DNA of 64,000 bases, from contig CAYTFZ010000003.1 in the NCBI GenBank assembly GCA_964437215.1, forward strand, positions 17,207-81,206. The letters run 5' to 3'. Each line of letters begins with the position of its first letter. Position 1 is the first letter of the stretch. Shown piece after piece: positions 1-9,215 of the stretch. The notes below the pieces were generated by a model. The model saw nothing but the letters and a program-made list of their open reading frames with translations. It was not told the DNA's origin and searched no databases. Made by a program: the position numbers and the translations under genes. The DNA is from JAAYAN01 sp964437215 (GTDB lineage Bacteria; Bacteroidota; Ignavibacteria; Ignavibacteriales; Melioribacteraceae).

Positions 1-38
1 ATTTTAGCCAAAGCGTCTACAAGTTTTTCATTCATCAT
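1..38 (-). CDS. N-terminal fragment of an unidentified gene downstream of ybeY
   Basis: An ATG at 38-36 (or the next one at 35-33) opens a frame that runs off the left edge and reads MMNEKLVDALAK. It overlaps the ybeY stop codon in an ATGA arrangement, so it is probably translationally coupled to ybeY and in the same operon. Only about 12 residues are visible, too few to name the product. Genes for CBS-domain or HlyC/CorC-type proteins often follow ybeY, but nothing here shows that. Confidence 0.5.
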   Translation of the reverse strand, partial: MMNEKLVDALAK

Positions 39-484
39 ATCGTAAAACTGTTTCCCTGTAATAACCCTTTATATTTATTTACGTAAGTATCTTCTTTCAA
101 TTTCATTTCACTTTTTTCATTTTCTTCAATATCATTATATCCTAAAAGATGAAGAAAACCGTGAATAATCAGTCTTAATATTTCATCATCAGCACTGCAA
201 TTGAACGCCGAGGCATTTTCTTTTGCTACTTCGCTGCAAATAAATATTTCTCCATCCAAACTATCATTTTTATCGGAATAATTAAAGGTAATTATATCTG
301 TAGGGAAATTATGATCCAGATATTTTTTATTTATTTCAATCATCTTATCCGATGAAACAAAGTTAAGTTCAATAGAATCAATTTTAAAGTTAAGATCATT
401 TTTTAATCTTTTTATAATCTCACTTATAAGAGATTTATTATACTTAATTTTATCTTCCGAATAAATGTTAAGATTGCGTATCAA
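35..484 (-). CDS. ybeY: rRNA maturation endoribonuclease YbeY
   Basis: YbeY is a small metal-dependent RNase needed for 16S rRNA 3'-end maturation and ribosome quality control in the cytoplasm. The 149-residue protein has the usual length. The signature is H108-x3-H112-x5-D118, in HGFLHLLGYND. The third ligand is Asp instead of the His found in E. coli; I recall Asp here as usual for Bacteroidota YbeY, so it supports the lineage rather than loss of activity. The gene ends a compact minus-strand series, one base after the MBL hydrolase stop, and overlaps the next gene by ATGA. Confidence 0.93.
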   Translation of the reverse strand: MIRNLNIYSEDKIKYNKSLISEIIKRLKNDLNFKIDSIELNFVSSDKMIEINKKYLDHNFPTDIITFNYSDKNDSLDGEIFICSEVAKENASAFNCSADDEILRLIIHGFLHLLGYNDIEENEKSEMKLKEDTYVNKYKGLLQGNSFTI

Positions 485-485
485 T

Positions 486-1358
486 TTATTTAATTCCCTT
501 AGTATTAATTTTCATCCCTTCAAACGAAGTGATGCATTTAATTTTCGATTTCTTTTCTTTAATAAGCTGTTGAGTTTCAAACCCAAGCTTTTCAATTTCC
601 AAATCTTTGTAATCGGGTTCGTAATGAAATAAAACCAGATTTTTAACTTTTGCGTACATACTAAAATAAGCTAGCGAAATATTATCACTATGACCCCATC
701 CTTTTTTCTTGATAAAATCATCGTGGTTATACATCGAATCGTGTATTAAATAGTCAGAGTTGAAACAAAAATCAATCAGACTGCTGTTAAGTTCAAGTAT
801 TTTATCAGGTTTTTTATCATTGCTTTCCTGCTCGCAAAAAATTTCGTTATCAGTCATATATACAACTGATTTCCCATTTTCGGTAAATTTAAAGGCTACT
901 GTTCCTTTGGAGTGATGAACTTTAACAGTTCGCACTTCAACATTCCCAATCTTAATAACTTTGGCAATGTCAATCGAAACATATTTAATATTTGCAGTAA
1001 GTTCATCTTTATCTATCGGGAAAAATGATGAGTGAAGCTGTGTTTCAATGATTTTATTAGGCGAAAAGTTATCGTGTAAATGAATATTTAATATGGTTTT
1101 CGGGTTATAAAGAGGAGCAAAAAATGGAAGTCCGTGAATATGATCCCAGTGAGTATGACTGATAAACAAATCGAGCTCGTTAGAAGAATTCTCTTTTAAT
1201 TCTTTTCCCAAGCCTCTTATACCGGTTCCGGCATCAATAATAATATTGCGTCCTTCATCTGTAAGTATGTGAACGCAAGGCGTGTTGCCTCCGTATTTTA
1301 TAGTTGATTCACCCGGGACAGGTATCGATCCGCGAGTACCCCAAAATGTAATTACCAT
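486..1358 (-). CDS. MBL-fold metallo-hydrolase (RNase Z / phosphodiesterase-like)
   Basis: The 290-residue protein begins MVITFWGTRGSIPVPG, typical of stand-alone beta-lactamase-fold hydrolases related to class II cyclic-nucleotide phosphodiesterases and RNase Z. The metal motif HxHxDH is at H68-T-H70-W-D72-H73. A later Asp (in YMTDNE) and His (in LIHDSMYN) fit the remaining metal ligands. There is no signal peptide, so it is probably cytoplasmic. The ATG overlaps the stop of the upstream carbonic-anhydrase-like gene, indicating coupling. The substrate cannot be read from sequence; a phosphodiester is the best guess. Confidence 0.8.
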   Translation of the reverse strand: MVITFWGTRGSIPVPGESTIKYGGNTPCVHILTDEGRNIIIDAGTGIRGLGKELKENSSNELDLFISHTHWDHIHGLPFFAPLYNPKTILNIHLHDNFSPNKIIETQLHSSFFPIDKDELTANIKYVSIDIAKVIKIGNVEVRTVKVHHSKGTVAFKFTENGKSVVYMTDNEIFCEQESNDKKPDKILELNSSLIDFCFNSDYLIHDSMYNHDDFIKKKGWGHSDNISLAYFSMYAKVKNLVLFHYEPDYKDLEIEKLGFETQQLIKEKKSKIKCITSFEGMKINTKGIK

Positions 1359-1915
1359 TCTACCTGATAGTTATGTTTTTTTAATGAACTTACAGTGATT
1401 TCGGTATATTTAAAATATCTTTCAGCAGATCTTTCAAATTCAAGTATTTCATCTTCTGTTAAATCTCTTACAACTTTGGCAGGAACACCGGCAACAAGTT
1501 TACCTTCGGGAACTATAAAACCTTGTCGCACCACCGATCCGGCAGCAACTAACGAGTTTTTTTTAACCAGCGCACCGTCAAGAATAACCGCGCCCATCCC
1601 TACCAAACATAAATCTTCCAAAGTACATCCGTGCAAAGTAACATTATGTCCTACAGTAACTTTATCTCCAATATTTAAAGGAAATTTTCCGTTTGTAACG
1701 TGCAGCATACTGTTATCCTGTATATTGCTTTTTTCTCCGATTTTAACATAATTTACATCGCCTCTTATTACGGTATTATACCAGACGCTGCTGTTTTTTG
1801 CAATTTTTACATCTCCAATAATTTTTGCACCCGAAGCGAGAAATACAGATTTATCAATCTGAGGGAATAAATTATCGTATGGGAAAAGTTTTATTTCTTT
1901 ATATGTATTTTCCAT
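1352..1915 (-). CDS. gamma-carbonic anhydrase family protein (left-handed beta-helix)
   Basis: This 187-residue protein is built from hexapeptide repeats (I-G-D-V, V-G-H-N, V-G-M-G) forming a left-handed beta-helix, followed by a C-terminal helix. The three zinc-binding histidines of the gamma-class family appear as H72, H90 and H95. Family members such as YrdA, PaaY and CaiE-like proteins are trimeric and often have weak or unknown activity, so carbonic anhydrase is a family name, not a proven reaction. It sits 3 bp after the S41 protease gene and overlaps the MBL hydrolase by 7 bp. Confidence 0.85.
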   Translation of the reverse strand: MENTYKEIKLFPYDNLFPQIDKSVFLASGAKIIGDVKIAKNSSVWYNTVIRGDVNYVKIGEKSNIQDNSMLHVTNGKFPLNIGDKVTVGHNVTLHGCTLEDLCLVGMGAVILDGALVKKNSLVAAGSVVRQGFIVPEGKLVAGVPAKVVRDLTEDEILEFERSAERYFKYTEITVSSLKKHNYQVEW

Positions 1916-1918
1916 ATT

Positions 1919-3603
1919 CTATTCTTTCTTTTTGTTTATGTAATCAAAAGCAGCTTTAAATTGATTATCTGTCTCAAGTATAATACTGAACCAGCCTTCA
2001 TTGTTCCATAATTGTCTGGCAAGCTGAGCTTTTAAAACTAAAAATATATAATCTTTATCTAACTTATATTGCTTTTCGTCAAAACTGACATTTTTTTCTT
2101 TCGCAAAACTAATAAAATCTGATATATCGTCGTTATTAAAATTAAAACTTTCTTTAAATAATAATATGTTTTTCCCATATTTATTCGAAATAGCTTCTTT
2201 ATTTTTCCCTACAAAATGTAATATCCATTCCTGAAAAACATTATTTCGGCGGAGATCAACAACAAAATCGGATACTTTTTCTGTTTTAACTTTTAAATCA
2301 GGAGAAATTCCGCCTCTGTTATAAGATGAATCTTTCTCGGAATTAAGGCTGTCTGTTTCGTAAATATTGTAATATTCCTCAAGATTAGAAAAATCCCGTT
2401 GTATAACTTTCCCTGAAGGAGTAAAATATTTAGAAATTGTGAGCCGGAATGAAGAGTTATCATTCAGGTCAAATTGCTGCTGCACAAGTCCTTTCCCGAA
2501 AGTTCTTTCGCCAATAATTTTTGCTCTTTTCCAATCCTGCAAAGCTCCCGCAACAATTTCGCTTGCCGATGCGCTTCCCTGATTAACAAGAATTACAAGC
2601 GGCAATTTTTCGTAAGGGAATTTATATGAAGCGTATTTCTTTTCATTAAAACTGTTTAATCTTCCTTTTGTGTAAACAATAAGCTTATCCCCTTCAAGAA
2701 AAATATCAGCCACTTGAACTGCCTGCTGCAAATATCCGCCGGGATTGTTCCGTAAATCGAGAATCAGCCTTTTCATTCCCTTTTTTGTAAGATATTCCAA
2801 TGCTTCAAGCAATTCATCGGTAGTTGTTTCCGAAAACCGGGATAGGCTTATATACCCTGTTTCGTTTTGCAAATTCAGCTTAACATCAACTGAATAAAGA
2901 GGTATTTCATCGCGTTTTATTGTAAAATCCAATATTTTCTTTTGTGAAGGCCGGAACACTTCAACTTTAACTTTGCTGCCTTTTGGACCTTTAAGATATT
3001 TTCTTACTTTATCAACATCAAAACCAATAGCATTCTCATTTTCTATTTTTACAATTTTATCACCCGAAAAAATACCGAGAGCCTCGCTCGGTCCGCCTGG
3101 AATTGGTGTAATTACTGTTATTGTATCTTTAATTATCTGGAATTCAACTCCAATACCTTCATAATTACCATGAAATTGTTCTTCAGAAAGAATGTTGTCT
3201 TCAGCGGGAATATATGATGAATGAGGGTCGAGGCCTTTAGTCATTCCTTCAATTGCATTTTCAATAAGTTGCTTAGAATTTGTTTTTTCGATATAGCTTT
3301 GCTGTGTAATAGTAAAAACATCAACAAATTTTTTAAGTGCAGGATCGGTAGTAGATTTAACATAAAAAGAATGGATTTCAATCCCTACAATTATTGATAA
3401 TAAGACAATTATTATTATTCTGAAATTATTTTTTATTAANNNNNNNNNNNNNNNNNNNNNNNNNNNNNNNNNNNNNNNNNNNNNNNNNNNNNNNNNNNNN
3501 NNNNNNNNNNNNNNNNNNNNNNNNNNNNNNNNNNNNNNNCTACAATTATTGATAATAAGACAATTATTATTATTCTGAAATTATTTTTTATTAAATCTAT
3601 CAT
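1919..3603 (-). CDS. C-terminal processing protease (S41, CtpA type), split by an artificial N-gap
   Basis: S41 proteases cleave envelope proteins near their C-termini. The frame downstream of the gap shows a PDZ domain (about residues 28-110 of that part) and the S41 catalytic domain with the S-A-S-A-S nucleophile region and T-F-G-K-G lysine. The frame stays open upstream to the Ns at 3440. The 55 bp before the gap (3385-3439) recur exactly after it (3540-3594). Removing the Ns and one copy joins the frame to ATG 3603-3601, giving about 509 residues with an N-terminal membrane anchor (IIIIVLLSIIVGI). That ATG overlaps the stop of the barrel gene as ATGA, which supports both the join and coupling. 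Confidence 0.88.
3385..3594. other. Scaffold gap (3440-3539) flanked by a 55-bp duplicated overlap
   Basis: Exactly 100 N are bounded by two identical 55-bp sequences, 3385-3439 and 3540-3594, in direct orientation. This is what a scaffolder leaves when it places two contigs sharing a k-mer overlap side by side without merging them. The true genome probably has a single copy and no gap, since the S41 protease frame closes exactly on that assumption. Confidence 0.92.
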
Positions 3604-5252
3604 ATTTTTACTTTTAGTTCCAAATCTGTGAAAATAAATTTCTGTTTTTGTTCATTTCGTAAATACTCAATTTTAAAATTGCAGAAATAATTCCGCAAAG
3701 GCTGATAAGAAGCTTTTAATCTTACAAACGCGGAATGAGTTTTAATTCCGTCCAAAAAATTAACTTTTTCGGAATCTCCGGGTCTGTGTCCGTTATTTAT
3801 GTTTCCGCCGAAATTATTTGCCAATCCGCCTTGTTCATTGTAAAGATTATTTCCGTGAATAGAATAAAGAAAGTCAGCTTCAAAATTAAGCTTTTGGGAT
3901 AGTGGATAATACATATTAATTGAGTAATTTATACTATTGGGCTGCAACGGATGAACCAGACTCAGTCCAAAATTAGTGTAATTATTATCCGTAATTCGGT
4001 GAGCGTAAACATAAGGTTCAATTCGTATCATCTGAAAAGTAATGTCTGCCGGAAAGCTTTTATAAAACGGAATGGTCCTAAATCCTGCATTCAATAAAGT
4101 TTTATTACCGTACCAGCCGGTACCAATTTTCGAAAAATCCATATCATCAATCAAGTATTCGGCAAACAGCGATAAGTTCTTACATAGATTAGCTTTAATA
4201 TCAATGAACAAAACGGAATTATCTCTGTCGCGGTTATCGTGCTCAACGCTTTTATAAAAATTAAAAGGATTAAGATACGAAATATCCATCGAACGGCGTG
4301 AATATATTATTGATTCGCCAATTCCCAAATTAATATTTTTGTGCAAGTTAAATCCGAATCTGTGATAAGCGAAATATTTTTCACTTACAGAAGCAATTGA
4401 ACCTTGCAGCGAATCGTACGAGCTGTTGTAACTTCCCAGTAATTTTCCGTGAAGATAACTGAAACTGAAAAACGAATAATTAAAATTCATACCGAAATAA
4501 TCCATCGGCAGGCAGGAACTTCCCAAAATTGTTTTAATGTTGCCATAGCCCAAAAGGTTTTTATCTCTTCCTATTTTCAAAGAAATGTTTTCATTCGAAA
4601 AAGCGGCATAACCTTCTGTTTCATCAAAATAATTGCTGCCGGAATTGTTTGTAACCTCATTAAACTTATAGTTTGTGGCATAAGCCGGATTTCTAAGCAA
4701 AACATATTTATTTCCGAATGAAGTTCCGTTTGTAGCTTTAAAGCTGAACCCAAAATTTTCTTTGTATGTACCGGTTATTTTTCCGCCCCATTTCGCAGAA
4801 AAAACATTTCCAGATTTATTATCGAAATGCTTTTCTCCAGAATAAGCAACATCAAACAGCAAATTCATAAAGATACCGCTTCCGGTAGAATCAGCTTCAT
4901 AATGCAAAAATCTTTCTTTTTCGGAAAAAAGACTATTAACAGCAGGTTCTTTAACCAGAGAAAGATATTCACTAAGATCTCTTTTTATAATAAAAGAAAA
5001 CTCCGATAAATATTCCAAAAGGAACTCTTTATCTTCTGTATTAAGAATATCTGAGTTTTTCTCTATTTCTGATAAATATTTTGAAACAGCTCTGAATGAT
5101 AACGGGATTTGCTGACTATCGAAATCATCTAAAACTCCGATAAGATTCATACGCTGAAAATATTTGTTAATCGGATGATCGTATTCAACAAATCCGGTTG
5201 ACTGAGGAAATGCTGAAATTGTAAGAAAAATAAGAATCGCTAACTTTCGCAA
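3600..5252 (-). CDS. Outer-membrane beta-barrel protein, capsule-assembly Wzi-like
   Basis: A 550-residue protein with a cleavable signal peptide (MRKLAILIFLTISAFPQ). A short helical region follows (about 20-110), then a long array of alternating aromatic/polar strands typical of an outer-membrane barrel. The start of the mature region (FVEYDHPINKYFQRMNLIG) and the overall plan resemble Bacteroidota proteins annotated as Wzi-type capsule assembly. That is a family resemblance, not proof of capsule binding. It starts directly after the glycosyltransferase stop and overlaps the S41 protease by 4 bp, so an envelope-polysaccharide role is plausible. Confidence 0.6.
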   Translation of the reverse strand: MRKLAILIFLTISAFPQSTGFVEYDHPINKYFQRMNLIGVLDDFDSQQIPLSFRAVSKYLSEIEKNSDILNTEDKEFLLEYLSEFSFIIKRDLSEYLSLVKEPAVNSLFSEKERFLHYEADSTGSGIFMNLLFDVAYSGEKHFDNKSGNVFSAKWGGKITGTYKENFGFSFKATNGTSFGNKYVLLRNPAYATNYKFNEVTNNSGSNYFDETEGYAAFSNENISLKIGRDKNLLGYGNIKTILGSSCLPMDYFGMNFNYSFFSFSYLHGKLLGSYNSSYDSLQGSIASVSEKYFAYHRFGFNLHKNINLGIGESIIYSRRSMDISYLNPFNFYKSVEHDNRDRDNSVLFIDIKANLCKNLSLFAEYLIDDMDFSKIGTGWYGNKTLLNAGFRTIPFYKSFPADITFQMIRIEPYVYAHRITDNNYTNFGLSLVHPLQPNSINYSINMYYPLSQKLNFEADFLYSIHGNNLYNEQGGLANNFGGNINNGHRPGDSEKVNFLDGIKTHSAFVRLKASYQPLRNYFCNFKIEYLRNEQKQKFIFTDLELKVKI

Positions 5253-5981
5253 TTATCTAACCGGCTCCCATTCTTTTGATAAAGACTTTTTTAACAACAT
5301 CACAAATATAGCATTAAAAAGCCATTTGAATAATATATTAAAATGTCCGTATTTTCTGTAACGCCGTGGAGATTCGAAAACTTTAGTTTTAAAATCAAAA
5401 TAAATATCGTGTTTTTTTTTTATTCTTTTAAAAAGATCAAAATCTTCACCGGCAGCAAGGTTTTCATTATACTGGTTGAATTTGAAGAAAATATCTTTCC
5501 GTATTATCTGGCATTCGCCGCGTCCCATTCCAATACCAATTTTATTAAGCAAATAAAAGTATATGTTATAAAAATTCTGAAAAATATAATCCAAGAACTT
5601 TGCCTCATCGGGAAAAACTTCAATTTTGCATGTCATAGCAACATTTTTAAAGGAATTAAAAACAAAATCAATTCTTTCAAAAAATTCATTCGGTTTGCTT
5701 ATAAGAATATCCCCATTAAAAAAAATAAGAATATCTCCTTCCGCAGCTTCCGAACCCCTGTTTCTTCCTGCCGCTATATTTTGTCTTTCAATTCCGTTGT
5801 GAACAATAACTTTATCAGAAAATCTCTTTGCAATATCAATTGTTTTATCGGTACTTCTTCCGTCCGATACAATTATTTCATAATCGTACTTTTTCTTTAA
5901 AGAATTATCTGCCAGCTGATTTAATAGCTGCGGTAAAAGTTTTTCTTCATTCAATGTAGGTATTATGATGCTGTATTTCAA
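5253..5981 (-). CDS. Family 2 glycosyltransferase
   Basis: This 242-residue protein begins KYSIIIPTLNEEKLLPQLL, the GT-A nucleotide-sugar fold. The diphospho-sugar region S-D-G-R-S-T-D is at 39-45 and a DxD-like F-F-N-G-D at 87-91. A G-E-D-F-D motif later would supply the catalytic acid or acceptor-side residue. A hydrophobic C-terminal segment (FKWLFNAIFVMLL) may anchor it to the inner membrane. It is similar in size to GT2 enzymes acting in carotenoid or envelope-glycan synthesis. It lies 8 bp from the DUF2279 gene and abuts the barrel gene. Sugar and acceptor are unknown. Confidence 0.82.
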   Translation of the reverse strand: MKYSIIIPTLNEEKLLPQLLNQLADNSLKKKYDYEIIVSDGRSTDKTIDIAKRFSDKVIVHNGIERQNIAAGRNRGSEAAEGDILIFFNGDILISKPNEFFERIDFVFNSFKNVAMTCKIEVFPDEAKFLDYIFQNFYNIYFYLLNKIGIGMGRGECQIIRKDIFFKFNQYNENLAAGEDFDLFKRIKKKHDIYFDFKTKVFESPRRYRKYGHFNILFKWLFNAIFVMLLKKSLSKEWEPVR

Positions 5982-5988
5982 ATTACGC

Positions 5989-6954
5989 CTAATAAGAAAT
6001 TGGTATAAATTTTAAACCGGGACTTATACGTAACCCCGGCAGCGGAAAATGCAAATAATTGAGAGTATTTTTTACAAATTGCCATCCTTTCCCGAATAAA
6101 GGAATTTCTTCGGCATCAATATCAAATGCTATGTAAAATTCATTTTCCTTATAACCATCGGGCTGATGGTTTTTTACAGCATATCCGATAGAAAGCATTA
6201 AAAATGAAGGCCAGTATTCAGCAACACTTTCGGGTAAAAGATTTTTAACGCGGATACTCAGCCATAATTTTTGTCCTTCGTAATCATCCATAATGTTATG
6301 GTCGTTGTTTGTTCTATTTAGATATTCCTTTGAAGGATAATAACTTACGCGCGGTTGGAAATTATTAAGATATGGATAATAATATTTAAGAACATAATAC
6401 GATGATCCTAAAAAATCCGAAACCGCATCTCCGGGGCTGAATCCCCACTGAGGACCGTAACCGTCCTGAATTTCAACATAAAGCTGCAAGGCAAGTGCGC
6501 TTGCTGCTCCGTACCAAACAGATTCTTCTGTTAAAAAACCAGAGGCTTCAAATCCTGATGAGAATGCGTAACTTTGTAAATATGTTCCATAAAAATGGCC
6601 AAGCTTATCAATCCATAAAGCATATTCCCAGTCATTCATAACTTTAAATTCAGCTTTGTCGCGCCACCAGGTATTTTGGTAATAATCATTTACAAAATAC
6701 AACGAGGTTGCTGTAACGGCACCTAAAGTAATCATTACGGGATAATTAAACTGACGCCGGAAAACTTCGGGCTTTTCCATTAGAGGTATGGAATCAAGTT
6801 TTTCAGGCTGAAAAGAGATTCCATTATCCTCTTGAAAATCTGTAATTTCCAGCGGATTTATTTTAATTTGTTTTTCCGTAAAAGAAGTATCAGTAAAAGA
6901 TACTTGCGCTGACACAGAAACAATACTAATTAAAAGCAGACACAAATATTTCAT
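5989..6954 (-). CDS. DUF2279 (YfiM-like) envelope protein
   Basis: The 321-residue protein has a signal peptide (MKYLCLLLISIVSVSAQ) and, after a linker, a hydrophobic segment near residue 75. The core resembles the DUF2279/YfiM family: DKLGHFYGTY, then W-Y-G-A-A-S-A-L, Q-D-G-Y and G-F-S-P-G-D-A-V-S-D. These H/D/E-rich turns sit between amphipathic helices. The function of the family is not known. The ATG lies only about 10 nt beyond the hairpin that follows lysS, with no obvious ribosome-binding site. Confidence 0.72.
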   Translation of the reverse strand: MKYLCLLLISIVSVSAQVSFTDTSFTEKQIKINPLEITDFQEDNGISFQPEKLDSIPLMEKPEVFRRQFNYPVMITLGAVTATSLYFVNDYYQNTWWRDKAEFKVMNDWEYALWIDKLGHFYGTYLQSYAFSSGFEASGFLTEESVWYGAASALALQLYVEIQDGYGPQWGFSPGDAVSDFLGSSYYVLKYYYPYLNNFQPRVSYYPSKEYLNRTNNDHNIMDDYEGQKLWLSIRVKNLLPESVAEYWPSFLMLSIGYAVKNHQPDGYKENEFYIAFDIDAEEIPLFGKGWQFVKNTLNYLHFPLPGLRISPGLKFIPISY

Positions 6955-6964
6955 ATAAATTAAA

Positions 6965-6984
6965 GACCGGCTTTTGTGCCGGTC
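6965..6984 (-). terminator. Rho-independent terminator after lysS
   Basis: A perfect 7-bp stem GACCGGC/GCCGGTC (6965-6971 with 6978-6984) has a 6-nt loop. On the minus strand it is followed by TTTAATTT. It lies 8 bp past the lysS stop. Because the DUF2279 ATG follows within about 10 nt, there is no room for a separate promoter after it, so it may act as a partial terminator or attenuator. Confidence 0.85.
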
Positions 6985-6991
6985 ATAATCC

Positions 6992-8497
6992 TTATTTTTC
7001 TGGTTTCATTTGAGGAAAAAGAATTACATCACGGATTGACGGCTGGCTGGTAAGCAGCATTACTAATCTGTCAATGCCAATTCCAAGTCCTGCTGTTGGA
7101 GGCATACCGTATTCGAGAGCACGAACAAAATCCTCATCAATCTGATGTGCTTCATCATCTCCCTCTTCAATCATTTTACCTTGTGCTTCAAATCTTTCCT
7201 TCTGATCAATAGGATCATTCAGTTCCGAAAAAGCATTGCAAATTTCTCTTCCCAGAACAAATCCTTCAAAACGTTCAACAAGTCCTTCTTTTGTTCTGTG
7301 CTTTTTAGCAAGCGGCGATAATTCAACCGGGTAATCCGTTACAAAAGTCGGGTTAATCAATTCGGGCTGCACCGTAACTTCAAAAAGTTCGTCAATCAGT
7401 TTTCCTTTGCTTTCGCCGCCTTTAATTCCTACACCGCGTTTTTTAAGTTCACCAATTATATCGGACGATGTTGCTTTTAATACATCCAGTCCGGTTTTTT
7501 CTTTTATACTGTCAACCATAGATACTCTCTGCCACGGAGCTTTAAAGCTGATCATCTTTCCTTCAATTTCAAATTCAGTTTTATTAAAAACATCTTGTGC
7601 AATAGTATTTACCATTTTCTCAACAAAACACATCATCCATTCATAATCTTTAAAGGCAACATACAATTCCATCATTGTAAATTCTGGATTGTGAGTTTTG
7701 TCCATTCCTTCATTTCGGAAATCTTTCGATATTTCGTATACTCCGTCGAAACCGCCGACAATTAATCTTTTAAGATAAAGCTCATCTGCAATTCTTAAAT
7801 ATAAAGGCACATCCAAAGCATTATGATGTGTTACAAACGGTCTTGCGGCAGCTCCTCCGTACATAGGCTGAAGCACAGGCGTTTCAACTTCAACATAACC
7901 GTTCGAATCTAAAAATCTTCTCATTGAAGAAACAATTTTACTCCTTTTAAGAAATACTTCTTTTACTTCCGGATTAACAATCAGGTCAACATATCTCTGA
8001 CGGTATCTTAATTCCTTGTCGGCAAACTGATCGAATACCTGTTTATTCCCGTTTTCGTCGACAACTTCTTTTGTTATCGGAATTGGTCTAAGAGATTTTG
8101 AAAGAATATTTAATGATTTTGCATGAACAGAAATTTCTCCTGTTTTTGTTTTAAAAACAAAACCCGAAACACCTATTATATCACCTATATCGAGCAATCG
8201 GAAAGCATCGTAAATTTCACCGACATCATCTTTTCTTAAATAAACTTGAATACGCCCGTTTTTATCCATTATGTGTACAAAAGAAGCTTTTCCCATTCTG
8301 CGGATTGCCATAATTCTTCCGGCTACACTTACATCTTTTCCTTCAAGTTTTTCAAAATTATTCTTGATTTCATCAGAATACGAATTAACCTCGAAACTGT
8401 ATGCATATGGCTGAATGCCCATTTTAGCAAGTTCGTTAAGTTCTTCATATCTTCGCTGGATAAGAGTATTGCTATCCTGCTGAATATTATTTTCCAA
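6992..8497 (-). CDS. lysS: Lysyl-tRNA synthetase, class II
   Basis: Charges tRNA-Lys with lysine in the cytoplasm. An N-terminal OB-fold anticodon-binding domain (G-R-I-M-A-I-R-R-M-G-K-A-S-F) is followed by the class II catalytic core: motif 1 around V-E-T-P-V-L-Q, motif 2 F-R-N-E-G-M-D-x-T-H-N-P-E-F, motif 3 G-L-G-I-G-I-D-R. I chose the TTG at 8497-8495 because GGAGG (8506-8510) lies 8 nt upstream; this gives 501 residues. An upstream ATG at 8533 would put the ribosome-binding site inside the coding region. It overlaps the end of rluB by 11 bp. Confidence 0.95.
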   Translation of the reverse strand: MENNIQQDSNTLIQRRYEELNELAKMGIQPYAYSFEVNSYSDEIKNNFEKLEGKDVSVAGRIMAIRRMGKASFVHIMDKNGRIQVYLRKDDVGEIYDAFRLLDIGDIIGVSGFVFKTKTGEISVHAKSLNILSKSLRPIPITKEVVDENGNKQVFDQFADKELRYRQRYVDLIVNPEVKEVFLKRSKIVSSMRRFLDSNGYVEVETPVLQPMYGGAAARPFVTHHNALDVPLYLRIADELYLKRLIVGGFDGVYEISKDFRNEGMDKTHNPEFTMMELYVAFKDYEWMMCFVEKMVNTIAQDVFNKTEFEIEGKMISFKAPWQRVSMVDSIKEKTGLDVLKATSSDIIGELKKRGVGIKGGESKGKLIDELFEVTVQPELINPTFVTDYPVELSPLAKKHRTKEGLVERFEGFVLGREICNAFSELNDPIDQKERFEAQGKMIEEGDDEAHQIDEDFVRALEYGMPPTAGLGIGIDRLVMLLTSQPSIRDVILFPQMKPEK

Positions 8498-9215
8498 TTT
8501 TTTTTCCTCCTTTAACATCAATATATTTTTCAATTTCTTTCTTTTTAATTTCCATATATTCTCCGGGTCTTAATTTTCCTAACTGAAAATTACCGAATTT
8601 TATTCTTTCAAGGCTTTTAACATTGTACCCAAGCGAAGAAAACATCCTTTTTACGAAGTGATTTCTGCCTTCAACAGTTGTTACATTAACTTTTTTCCAG
8701 TTCTTTATTTCTTTAAACTCGATGGAATTAAATCTGCTTTTACGGTTATCCAGGATAATCCCTTTGCTTAACCTTTCCCTGTCTTTTTCTTCAAGCGGTT
8801 TATCAAGAGTAGCTTTATATTCCCTTATAATTCTATTACTTGGATGTGTCATCTTATTTGAAAAATCACCGTCATTTGTAAGAAGAAGAAGTCCGGTTGT
8901 ATTATAATCCAATCTGCCTACAGGAAAAATCTTTTTATCAGTTTTTATCAATTCAATTACAGTTTTTCTATCTTTCTCATCAGAAGTTGAAGTTATAAAG
9001 CCTTTGGGTTTGTTAAGAATAAAATAAACCCGGTCTTCAAATTTTATTTTTTCTCCGTCTACAGCAACAACATCTTTTTCTGTATCAATTTTTACTGAAA
9101 GGTCCGAAATTATTTTCCCGTTTATGGAAATTCGTCCTTGCTCAACAAGTTCTTCGGATTTCCTGCGGGAAGCAATTCCGCATTCCGATAAATATTTATT
9201 AATTCTCAGATTCAT
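8487..9215 (-). CDS. rluB: Ribosomal large-subunit pseudouridine synthase, RsuA/RluB family
   Basis: Converts a specific rRNA uridine to pseudouridine. Residues 1-60 are an S4 RNA-binding domain (LRINKYLSECGIASRRKSEE). The catalytic domain carries G-R-L-D-Y-N-T-T-G with catalytic Asp at about 103, and the motif K-P-x-G-F. The 242-residue length matches RluB/RluE types. In many genomes this gene follows scpA-scpB, as here: its start overlaps the scpB end by 17 bp. RluB is the most likely assignment from that context. Confidence 0.87.
   Translation of the reverse strand: MNLRINKYLSECGIASRRKSEELVEQGRISINGKIISDLSVKIDTEKDVVAVDGEKIKFEDRVYFILNKPKGFITSTSDEKDRKTVIELIKTDKKIFPVGRLDYNTTGLLLLTNDGDFSNKMTHPSNRIIREYKATLDKPLEEKDRERLSKGIILDNRKSRFNSIEFKEIKNWKKVNVTTVEGRNHFVKRMFSSLGYNVKSLERIKFGNFQLGKLRPGEYMEIKKKEIEKYIDVKGGKKIGK

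Noticed and set aside
3385..3594. Direct repeat or transposition target duplication
   Set aside because: The copies sit exactly at the edges of a 100-N join and restore a gene when merged; an assembly artefact explains them better.
5343..5900. 185-codon open frame on the plus strand
   Set aside because: It is antisense to the glycosyltransferase gene, whose motifs are clear, and its translation is low-complexity with no family features.
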